Source: Ferrithrix thermotolerans DSM 19514
GTDB taxonomy: Bacteria > Actinomycetota > Acidimicrobiia > Acidimicrobiales > Acidimicrobiaceae
Direction of reading: 5' to 3'
Length of the DNA stretch: 64,000 bases
Assembly: GCF_900128965.1 (NCBI RefSeq)
Contig: NZ_FQUL01000004.1
Location: 1 to 64,000, forward strand
The notes below the pieces were generated by a model. That model ran no database searches. It worked only from the letters and a program-made list of their open reading frames with translations, and was not told where the DNA came from. Positions 53,874-61,058 of this stretch are shown one piece after another (position 1 is the stretch's first letter; each line of letters begins with the position of its first letter). The translations under genes were made by a program, and so were the position numbers.

Positions 53874-54440
53874 CTACGCTCTTGTTATGTATTCGTTGGT
53901 TCGGGTATCAACCTTTACTTTGTCGCCGATGTTTACAAACAGAGGAACTTGGATGACTAGACCGGTCTCCAACGTGGCAGGCTTTCTAGCTCCCGAGACG
54001 CGATCTCCCTGAATTCCGGGCTCTGTCTCGGTGACGGTGAGCTCGACCGAAGCGGGTAGCTCTGTAGCGACTACCTGGCCTTCGTACATCGAAAGGGTTA
54101 TTGAGTCGCCCTCTTTCATAAACGACACTGCGGATCCGATAACTGATTTGTCGACTTGAAGCTGCTCATAACTTACATTGTCCATGAAGACGTAGTGGTC
54201 ACCCTCTCGGTAGAGGAACTGCATCTCTCGCTTTTCGATGATCGCTTGGTCCATCTTCTCATCGGCTCTATAGGTTCGCTCAAGTACCTGTCCCGTACGC
54301 AGATTCTTGAGTTTCGTGCGCACAAATGCACCACCTTTTCCAGGCTTTACGTGTTGAAACTCGACGATGGTGAACAACCCTTCAGGGAGCTCTAGTGTCA
54401 TTCCGTTTTTAAAGTCATTAGTAGATGTACTTATAGCCAT
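53874..54440 (-). CDS. efp: translation elongation factor P
   Basis: 188 residues in three beta-barrel domains. It relieves ribosome stalling at polyproline. The N-terminal KOW-like domain has FKNGMTLELP and HVKPGKGGAFVRTKLKNL with Lys35 at the tip; later come FMDNVSYEQ and the C-terminal ETGLVIQVPLFVNIGDKVKV with the family end TNEYITRA. ATG 54438-54440 has AGAGGC before it; the open frame further upstream is not part of the protein. The pepP gene that normally precedes efp is separated from it here by a decayed IS element. Confidence 0.95.
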   Translation of the reverse strand: MAISTSTNDFKNGMTLELPEGLFTIVEFQHVKPGKGGAFVRTKLKNLRTGQVLERTYRADEKMDQAIIEKREMQFLYREGDHYVFMDNVSYEQLQVDKSVIGSAVSFMKEGDSITLSMYEGQVVATELPASVELTVTETEPGIQGDRVSGARKPATLETGLVIQVPLFVNIGDKVKVDTRTNEYITRA

Positions 54441-54920
54441 ATGTGCCTCTGCGTCTATCCTAGGTGTACCCCGCAACAGTTTAGTGAGGGTGGAATCCTT
54501 TGGACGCGTCTGGATCTGGGAGCTATTAGCGCCATGGCTACAACTCTGCGTTAGTCTGACGCGTCTTCTTTGCCCAGAACATGTCCCAGCTATACGTTTG
54601 CTTCCGATCTCATAACGGCTATGCGGATGAGTAGTAGATAGTGGGCGTGTCAAATTCTCCAACACTTGCGCAACACTATCATCTAAAATCGTACCTCAAT
54701 GGTTCGGCCGTCGTCCGGACAGATGAGAACATCCCCTAGGGCGTTGTAGGACCCATTAGCTCTATGTATTTGCGGTTGCCTTTAGCGAGCGAACCTGTTC
54801 TCTGCGTCAAAGGTACTACCAAGTGTCTGACAAAAACTGGCCGAAGGACTGCTCTGCTATATAAAGTATCCCAAGTAAGTGCGTAAGCGCCGGTACACCT
54901 CATTGAGGTCACCTGACGTA
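54441..54920. other. spacer upstream of efp
   Basis: 480 bases. It must hold the efp-nusB promoter. A 67-codon minus-strand frame at 54736-54939 runs into the IS terminal repeat and is not believed. Nothing else is recognised. Confidence 0.35.
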
Positions 54921-54943
54921 ACCCAATAAAGTTGGACACATTC

Positions 54944-55775
54944 CTATTCCGCCGTAGTAGCTAGTGCTAACGATAGCTCGTAGTTGACCGGCGAGACGTC
55001 CCTAATCTTTCAGTACCGGCACCTACTGTTGTAAAGGTCCATGTAGTTCGAGATTCCACGTCTGAGATCTTAGAGGCTTTCAAAGGTGTAACGATAAAGT
55101 TACTTGTATTTGAAGATCAATTAGAACGACTAAGAAGTGCCATGGATCATAACATTACCCCGTTCTTCCCATGGACCTCCTGATGCCGGTGGCCTCACAC
55201 AACGCTGCAACCTTGCGATCGCCAAATTTAGCGCCCCTATCTGTGTTTAGAACCATATTGGAAAATGCAACCGTTTCTGATTGCGCATACAGATCAGAGG
55301 GCGTCGGTGACGAGTTCGGTTCTCATGTGATCTGAGATGGAAAACCTGAGCACTCTACCAAAGTGTTCACCCCTCATTCATTGCACAGAGATCCGCAAAG
55401 CCTGATCCAATACTTAGGTAGGTAATGTCCGATGTCACCACCCCACTTACTCTGCCTTGGTCGAAGTTTTGTTCCACTAGATCTAGGGAGTAGGTGGCAC
55501 CTGGACCTTCTATGGTCGTTACCACCTTCAAGCTCTAAGGAGAGATACCTTGGGTGCCGAGCTCTTTCATCTGCGAAACTACGGTGTTGTGTCTCACAGA
55601 TTCATGAGGGTCAAAGAGCTCCCTTCTGCACTGCTTGGCGACGGATAGGCTCTCTCTTTGAAAGAGCTAGAGGTGGTACCTAAGCACGAAAGACCTTGAG
55701 CAGTCTCGCCATCTGTGAGATTTCAAAGTTTGCGCACTTAGCTTCCACCCATGCAAATCTCTCCTTTGTGATGGT
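54944..55775 (-). pseudogene. IS3-family transposase orfB remnant (DDE integrase)
   Basis: Fragments, N to C terminal, in changing frames: TKERFAWVEAKCANFEISQM; HNTVVSQMKELGTQGISP; DLVEQNFDQGRVSGVVTSD then ITYLSIG; FSISDHMRTELVTDAL; NTDRGAKFGDRKVAALCE; GIRRSMGRTG; and the C-terminal RDVSPVNYELSLALATTAE. These match the integrase core of actinobacterial IS3 transposases: the TSDITYL Asp, the second Asp in NTDRG (usually HSDRG) and the region before the missing DNALAES Glu. There are at least four in-frame stops or shifts. Confidence 0.85.
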
Positions 55776-56060
55776 TCTGCTTTCGAAGTACGCTGACTCC
55801 TTTCTCAGGAACTCGTTGTCCTTGCACAGCTAGCAAGGCTCCCGACCAAAGCGAATGAGCTCTTGGCGTTCGGCCGAGCTAAGCGGTTCCTCAGCCATAA
55901 AGACGACGCTTCTTCTAATCCCCGATGTTCGTCTCTCACCCAGAGATAGAGCGAGTCCTCTTCAACAAAGAACTCTTTATCGACCGCAGCAACCCTTCTC
56001 CCGGAGTCGATGACCCGATGGGCTGCTTTAGTCTTGAACTATAAGATGAACTGTCATCTA
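55776..56060 (-). pseudogene. IS3-family orfA remnant (helix-turn-helix)
   Basis: Two fragments. FKTKAAHRVIDSGRRVAAVD, continuing to LYLWVRDEHRG, corresponds to the helix-turn-helix of orfA. A shifted frame then reads LSSAERQELIRFGRE and DNEFLRKESAYF, the leucine-zipper-like C-terminal part. A stop and a frameshift separate them. The remnant starts about 70 bases inside the terminal repeat, the usual distance. Confidence 0.78.
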
Positions 56061-56249
56061 CTGGCTTCCAAGATGACATTCTTCCTGCCAGAATCGTAAG
56101 TGGGCTTGGCAGGTGTCTAGTTTCCTTGGGTCGCCTCAGATAACCCGAACGGTCTGCTACAGCTGCAGATGGGCAGTGCTTATCTAACTCGTCTGGGGGC
56201 AAGTTAGCTTAGTTGCCATCTAAGGGCAACGTCTCGCTCTGTGCGTTAG

Positions 56250-57368
56250 TTACCTCAAGATCCATTGCTTGTCGGCTCTGGTTAGTTGGTTACTCCCGTC
56301 CTTAGAGACCAAGATCGTGTCCTCGATCCTGACTCCAAATCTGCCGCTCAGGTATAGACCGGGCTCTATTGTTACAACAAACCCTTCGGTTATCTCCACT
56401 TCAGTATCTGTAGAGATAAATGGTCTTTCGTGAATATCGAGTCCCACTCCGTGTCCCAAGCCATGAGCGAAGTATTGGTCGACCCCGTTTTCTTTGAAGA
56501 CCGATCGCGCTGCACCGTCCATTTCTCTGCCTGTTACTCCGGGGCATAGAGTTGCGACTGCCCTTTGTTGGGCTTCCAGGACGAGTTCATAGGTCTCGCG
56601 TACCTCCGCTGAAGGTTCACCAAAGAAGTAGGTTCTAGTGCAGTCGGAGTGGTAACCAGAGTGAACTGCCCCAAAGTCTACGACGACTACGTCACCCTCT
56701 CTAATACGTCGATCGGTTGGATGACCGTGAGGAAGAGAAGATCTCTCTCCGCTAGCAACGATAGAAGGAAATGAGCGATCTTCGGCGCCGAACTTGAGCA
56801 TCTGGTACTCTAGCTCGATTGCGAACTCGCGCTCTGTAACTCCGGTGGTAAGTAGGGTCTTTGTGTATGACAAGGCCCTATCTGCTATTTGGCACGCCTT
56901 TTCGATCTCCTGTATCTCGGTGATGTCCTTAGTCCTTCTTAGAAGTTGGACGCTTTGATCTCCGTCAACAACCTCGACCTCTTGTCCGAGGTACGTCGTA
57001 AGTTCGTTGTAGTCAGCTACTGAAAGGTGTGATGTCTCAACTGCCAGCCGTCTTATGTCATTTCGTCTTGTCTCCGAACTTACCAGCTCGAGGATCCTAT
57101 ATCCCTTCGGTTCGCTAATAAGGAATCTAATATCATCCAAACCTGAACGTTGTAGTTCGAGAGAAGCCTGCTCCTCGTACCTCGAGTCTGTTAGGAAGAC
57201 CGATGGTAGCTGCGGATGTGCGAATACTATCATCGCTGCATTAGAACCTGTGAAACCGCTGAGAAAGCGTACATTGGTTAGATTCGAGATGAAGAGCGCC
57301 TCCTCCTTACGATCGGCGATGAGAGATTTGAGGTTTTCGATGCGGTTTTTTATCGTTTTGCGTCCCAT
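56250..57368 (-). CDS. Xaa-Pro aminopeptidase (M24 family)
   Basis: 372 residues. An N-terminal creatinase-like domain (FISNLTNVRFLSGFTGSNA) is followed by the pita-bread catalytic domain with metal ligands in VVDFGAVHSGYHSDCTRTYF, HGLGHGVGLDIHE, VTIEPGLYL and RIEDTI. It removes N-terminal residues before proline. In many bacteria it precedes efp and nusB; the same order survives here, but with an IS remnant between. ATG 57366-57368. Divergent from ctaB. Confidence 0.92.
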   Translation of the reverse strand: MGRKTIKNRIENLKSLIADRKEEALFISNLTNVRFLSGFTGSNAAMIVFAHPQLPSVFLTDSRYEEQASLELQRSGLDDIRFLISEPKGYRILELVSSETRRNDIRRLAVETSHLSVADYNELTTYLGQEVEVVDGDQSVQLLRRTKDITEIQEIEKACQIADRALSYTKTLLTTGVTEREFAIELEYQMLKFGAEDRSFPSIVASGERSSLPHGHPTDRRIREGDVVVVDFGAVHSGYHSDCTRTYFFGEPSAEVRETYELVLEAQQRAVATLCPGVTGREMDGAARSVFKENGVDQYFAHGLGHGVGLDIHERPFISTDTEVEITEGFVVTIEPGLYLSGRFGVRIEDTILVSKDGSNQLTRADKQWILR

Positions 57369-57408
57369 TCCCAGTCTTTTTCTGTTAATTTTCTAAGTAC
57401 GGATATGG

Positions 57409-57463
57409 CTTTACTCTCAGACTAATGTTTCTTTACCTTTCTATAACTTTACTCTCAGACTAA
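57409..57463. repeat. 17-bp direct repeat between pepP and ctaB
   Basis: CTTTACTCTCAGACTAA occurs at 57409-57425 and again exactly at 57447-57463, start to start 38 bp. It lies in the 167-base divergent promoter region of the M24 peptidase and heme O synthase genes. Both copies on one face at 3.6 helical turns apart could be operator sites (inference). Confidence 0.85.
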
Positions 57464-57535
57464 GGTGGAGGATATAGAAAGTTCTACTCGGACAGTAAGC
57501 GGTTGTGTAGTAGTAGGTTTGAAAGTGAAGGGTGA

Positions 57536-58441
57536 ATGGATTCGTTTGTAGCGGCGTCTAAGACTGTGCCTCTATCGCGCCAAGTGAGAGGTTATATAGC
57601 CCTAACGAAGCCACGTATAATTGAACTTCTTCTGATAACCACCGTGCCAGCGATGGTAGTGGCGAAGGGTGGGATCCCATCCCTGTGGAAGATGGCGATA
57701 ACGGTGGTGGGTGGTACCTTGGCTGCCGGTGGCGCCAACGCAGTCAATATGTGGTTCGATCGTGATATCGATGCAGTAATGAAGAGGACTCAGCACCGAC
57801 CGCTAGTGACTGGCGACGTGACCCCTACCGGAGCACTGGTCTTCGCCGTTGCCCTTGAGGTAGTCGCCTTTGCACTCTTAGACCTCGGTGACAACTTTCT
57901 GTCTGCTGTTCTGGCGCTTTCTGCTGCCCTTTTTTACATATTTATCTACACGTTGTGGCTCAAGAGGTCGACATCTCAAAACATCGTGATAGGTGGAGCA
58001 GCAGGTGCAGTCCCAGTCCTTGTGGGATGGGCTGCGATTCAGAACAATATTACTGTGGCATCTTTGTTGATGTTCTTGATCATCTTTCTTTGGACTCCTC
58101 CTCACTTTTGGGCCTTGGCCTTTCGTTACAAGGAGGATTACTCAAAGGCCAACGTCCCCATGCTCCCATCCGTCAAGAGCATGCGATCTACCTCTGTGCA
58201 GATAATGGCGTACACTTTGGTGCTCACAGCGGTAACCTTGGTGCTTGGTCCCATCGCACACCTTGGAGCGCTCTACGACTTGGCGGCACTAGCCCTCGGA
58301 CTTGGCTTCTTTGCATACTCCTACCGGCTCTATAAGACGGAGAGTCCAAAGGTGGCTATGCGAGTGTTTTCTTACTCGATCACTTATCTCATGCTTTTGT
58401 TTATTGCAATGGGGGTTGACGTAGTTGTCCACCACGGCTAA
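57536..58441 (+). CDS. ctaB: heme O synthase (protoheme IX farnesyltransferase)
   Basis: 301 residues, UbiA-superfamily integral membrane prenyltransferase. First Asp-rich motif NMWFDRDIDAVMKRTQHRPL; second region YTLWLKRSTSQNIVIGGAAG; then WTPPHFWALAFRYKEDY. It makes heme O, the precursor of the heme A needed by the oxidase encoded downstream. ATG 57536 with AGGG before it. It leads the oxidase locus; a heme A synthase (ctaA) is not in the window. Confidence 0.95.
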   Translation: MDSFVAASKTVPLSRQVRGYIALTKPRIIELLLITTVPAMVVAKGGIPSLWKMAITVVGGTLAAGGANAVNMWFDRDIDAVMKRTQHRPLVTGDVTPTGALVFAVALEVVAFALLDLGDNFLSAVLALSAALFYIFIYTLWLKRSTSQNIVIGGAAGAVPVLVGWAAIQNNITVASLLMFLIIFLWTPPHFWALAFRYKEDYSKANVPMLPSVKSMRSTSVQIMAYTLVLTAVTLVLGPIAHLGALYDLAALALGLGFFAYSYRLYKTESPKVAMRVFSYSITYLMLLFIAMGVDVVVHHG

Positions 58442-58457
58442 GGAGCGTCGAGACACG

Positions 58458-59078
58458 ATGAACTCAAGTGACCCCGTTTTCAAAGGTTCCGTATTGAGCT
58501 CAAAGAAACGAGCAGTTGCAGTGGTATTGCTCGTAACTTCGCTGTTTGTTGTGATCTACGCTGTATATCTATCGACGGTGGTCGTAAAGAGTAAGGGTTC
58601 GACTACCAACCTGATAGCCAGTGCATCTGGAACAACCCTCACGGGTCCGCTACAGGGGCGTATGCTTCCAAAGTTTTCACTACCTTCCCTCGGAGGAGGA
58701 TCTACTTTTCTTGGTTCCAGCTACATTGGCGGTAAACCTGCAGTGGTGAACTTCTTTGCGTCATGGTGTACATCTTGTCAGGCAGAGATGGCAACCCTTA
58801 CCCAAGCCTCTAAGACGTACGGTCAGAAGGTGACTTTTCTAGGTGTAGATGAGAACGATACCGCATCTGCTGCTACAAAGTTTCTTGCTAAGTACGGTGT
58901 TCGGTACCCAATTGCCTACGACCCAAAGGTATCGTTGGCTGGCCCATTTCAACTTGTGGGTCTTCCGACCACTTTATTTGTTGAGCCAGACGGAAGGATC
59001 TATAGAGAGGTTCTGGGAACAATGAGTTCATCTTTACTATCCAAGAATCTGAGAGCTTTAGAAGAGAAGGCGAAGTGA
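58458..59078 (+). CDS. TlpA/ResA-like membrane-anchored thioredoxin
   Basis: 206 residues. One N-terminal anchor helix (VAVVLLVTSLFVVIYAVYL), then a thioredoxin fold facing out, with redox Cys pair in FFASWCTSCQAEM and cis-Pro in GLPTTLFV. Such proteins reduce disulfides of apocytochromes or deliver reductant for copper-site assembly in oxidases; the location directly before oxidase genes supports the latter (inference). ATG 58458 is preferred over the in-frame GTG inside ctaB. Confidence 0.88.
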   Translation: MNSSDPVFKGSVLSSKKRAVAVVLLVTSLFVVIYAVYLSTVVVKSKGSTTNLIASASGTTLTGPLQGRMLPKFSLPSLGGGSTFLGSSYIGGKPAVVNFFASWCTSCQAEMATLTQASKTYGQKVTFLGVDENDTASAATKFLAKYGVRYPIAYDPKVSLAGPFQLVGLPTTLFVEPDGRIYREVLGTMSSSLLSKNLRALEEKAK

Positions 59079-59415
59079 TTCTGCTCAAAACTACTCACAA
59101 CTGCGCTCAGGTTGATCTAAGGTGTTTCACAGGGCACGTGGAATGTTCCAAGGGGTGCTTTTAGTGAGAGGAAGCAATTTAGCCACAAGACGGGTAGATG
59201 AGACGAATAAATCTACACGCAAGGTTTCGGTAAGGCCGCTCTTAGGGGATCGTGAAATCCTCTTTGCTGTGGACTTCCGATTGGAGGGACCGTGGTCTCG
59301 TCAGGAGCTTGGCTCCGAGGACGAGCTGGTCCATGAGCAATGGATGCTCAATGCGTTCAGGATAAGCATAAGTAACTATTGGTTGACGCTAACTACTAAC
59401 TAAAAGGGGGTTAGG
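59079..59415. other. spacer before the oxidase structural genes
   Basis: 337 bases. A 93-codon frame (GTG 59122 to 59403) is open on the plus strand, but resembles nothing I know and has no ribosome site of note; I do not call it. The spacer probably carries the promoter of the oxidase operon. Confidence 0.35.
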
Positions 59416-60096
59416 TTGTCGAAAGGAGCACGAGCGGGACTCGTCATGGTAGCCTTCGCAGCCGCTATAGGAATTATCCTATTCGGTGTATTTGGCTACC
59501 TTAGGAGTAGCCCGCCGGTCGTGTCAGCGGTTCCTTCTGCTACGCAGCCAAACACGGTTAACGTGACGATGCAGGTAGATGGTGCCGTTGGTGTTGGACC
59601 TCACCCGACTTGGGTGGGTTATTGGATTCAGGGTGCAAATGGGCAGTACAAGCAGACAACGCTGCTCAAGGTGCCTGTAAACACATATGTTCATGTAAAG
59701 CTATATGAGTACGACAGCGGTGGTCCACTCCGTAACCCGTATTGGGGTAAGGAGATAGGTACTGCTGGGAACGTGATCGTTGTGAACGGTCAACCGGTCT
59801 CTCTGGTTAACTCTTACGCTGGAAACGGTGTAGCTCACAACTTCGATGTTCCTGGCCTTGGCGTAAATGTAGCCCTTCCGGGGGTCAACGGAAATGCCAA
59901 GAACTTCTGTAACGTAGGTCCTTGTAATCCAAGCGAGGCGCATAACCTGATTCAGTTCACCTTTTACTCGGGTAAGACGGTGCACAACTATCGTTGGCAG
60001 TGCTTTATACCTTGTGGTCTTGGTTATCTGACCGGTAACGGTGGACCTATGCAATCACTTGGTTACATGGCTGGATTTGTTCAGGTGGTGAAGTAA
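59416..60096 (+). CDS. membrane-anchored cupredoxin-like protein of the oxidase operon
   Basis: 226 residues. One N-terminal helix (GLVMVAFAAAIGIILFGVFGYL) anchors a soluble outer domain of strand-rich composition. Possible copper ligands: His141 in GVAHNFDVPGLG, Cys196 and Cys200 in WQCFIPCG, and Met212 or Met218 in GGPMQSLGYM. The Cys-x3-Cys spacing recalls the CuA loop of subunit II, though the CuA His is absent. A second Cys pair (FCNVGPC) may be a disulfide. TTG start; the stop overlaps the subunit II start (TAATG). It may feed electrons to the oxidase. Confidence 0.72.
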   Translation: MSKGARAGLVMVAFAAAIGIILFGVFGYLRSSPPVVSAVPSATQPNTVNVTMQVDGAVGVGPHPTWVGYWIQGANGQYKQTTLLKVPVNTYVHVKLYEYDSGGPLRNPYWGKEIGTAGNVIVVNGQPVSLVNSYAGNGVAHNFDVPGLGVNVALPGVNGNAKNFCNVGPCNPSEAHNLIQFTFYSGKTVHNYRWQCFIPCGLGYLTGNGGPMQSLGYMAGFVQVVK

Positions 60097-60983
60097 TGGC
60101 TCTAAAGACATCAGAGGAGAGTGGATCACCGGCTGCGATTGCTAGAAAGCACGGTTCCAGGATCGTTGCGATCTGGTTTATCTTGTCGTTGATCATTGAT
60201 TTGGTCGTGTGGTTCGTATGGGGGCCACATATGCCGCCTGGAGATATGACAACAACGGCAGCAGGACAGCAGTTTGACTTCAAGGTTCTAACTGTGATGT
60301 CTGTCCCAGTGTTGTTAATGGTCTGGGTTTACGGCGCTTACGTCATTATCAATTTCCGTGATCGTGGCGACCATGCGGACGGCTACTACGTGAAAGGAAA
60401 CCGTAAGTCTCAGGGACTTTGGTATGCCGCCACTGCGGTGCTTGTTCTGTTCCTAGCCGGATTTGGTACCTACGAGCTTGTTGTTCCTGCTGGTGCTGGT
60501 GTGGGAGAAGGCCCTTCGCCTATTTGGAAGCCAGCGAGCACGGCGCATATGCTTCAGGTTCAAGTCATAGCCCAACAGTGGCGTTTCACCTACAGGTGGC
60601 CACAGTTCGGAGGAATGGAGACGACGTCTTTGGTGCTTCCGGTGAACACAGAGATCCAGTTCAACGTGACTTCATTGGACGTCATTCACGACTTCTGGGC
60701 ATATCAGCTAGGTGTTAAAGCTGACGCAAACCCAGAGGACAATAACGTGGCCTATACGAAGACTCAGCAGACTGGACGCTTCGTAGTCCGCTGCGATGAG
60801 CTATGTGGTATCTGGCACGGTGCGATGTATAACTACGGAAACGTTGTTTCGCAAAACGCGTTCTATCAGTGGGCTACCAACATGGAGGCTCAAAACGCAT
60901 CTTTGACGAAGCTGCTTCCTAAGTATTCGACCGTATACGTACCAAATGATAACGTGGCCGGAGGTCAGTACTTCAATGGCTAG
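60096..60983 (+). CDS. ctaC: cytochrome c oxidase subunit II
   Basis: 295 residues. Two transmembrane helices (about 22-43 and 64-86), an extra hydrophobic stretch (110-130), then the cupredoxin domain with a full CuA set: His198 (DVIHDFW), Cys233, Glu235, Cys237, His241 and Met244 (CDELCGIWHGAM). It takes electrons from the donor and passes them to heme a. No C-terminal cytochrome c domain. ATG overlaps the preceding cupredoxin-like gene. Confidence 0.94.
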   Translation: MALKTSEESGSPAAIARKHGSRIVAIWFILSLIIDLVVWFVWGPHMPPGDMTTTAAGQQFDFKVLTVMSVPVLLMVWVYGAYVIINFRDRGDHADGYYVKGNRKSQGLWYAATAVLVLFLAGFGTYELVVPAGAGVGEGPSPIWKPASTAHMLQVQVIAQQWRFTYRWPQFGGMETTSLVLPVNTEIQFNVTSLDVIHDFWAYQLGVKADANPEDNNVAYTKTQQTGRFVVRCDELCGIWHGAMYNYGNVVSQNAFYQWATNMEAQNASLTKLLPKYSTVYVPNDNVAGGQYFNG

Positions 60984-61058
60984 TTGTTTGCTAGCCAAGG
61001 GGACTTTTGATTCGGTCCAATGCTATATCTGTTTCTCACGAATGGGAGGGAATAATTA

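Larger units (their letters stand above)
54921..56131 (-). mobile_element. decayed IS3-family insertion sequence
   Basis: A 1.21-kb element on the minus strand. Ends: ACCCAATAAAGTTGGACACA at 54921-54940, and its imperfect inverted copy GGTGTCTAGTTTCCTTGGGT at 56112-56131 (about 14 of 20 bases match). Inside, translated fragments in several frames follow the order of an IS3 orfA-orfB pair. The orfB stop at 54944-54946 lies right beside the inner edge of one terminal repeat, as in intact elements. No obvious target duplication remains. Stops and frameshifts are spread throughout, so it is long inactive. Confidence 0.85.

Noticed and set aside
54736-54939. A 67-codon minus-strand frame upstream of efp
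   Set aside because: It begins inside the IS terminal repeat and matches nothing known.
55432-55683. An 83-codon plus-strand frame
   Set aside because: It is antisense to the IS3 orfB remnant, whose own minus-strand fragments explain the sequence.
55936-56202. An 88-codon minus-strand frame as a gene
   Set aside because: It overlaps the orfA remnant in a different frame and crosses the terminal inverted repeat; the transposase reading frame is better supported.
59122-59403. A 93-codon plus-strand frame before the oxidase genes
   Set aside because: No recognisable motif, no convincing ribosome site, and the composition is unlike the neighbouring genes; recorded only as an open frame in the spacer.
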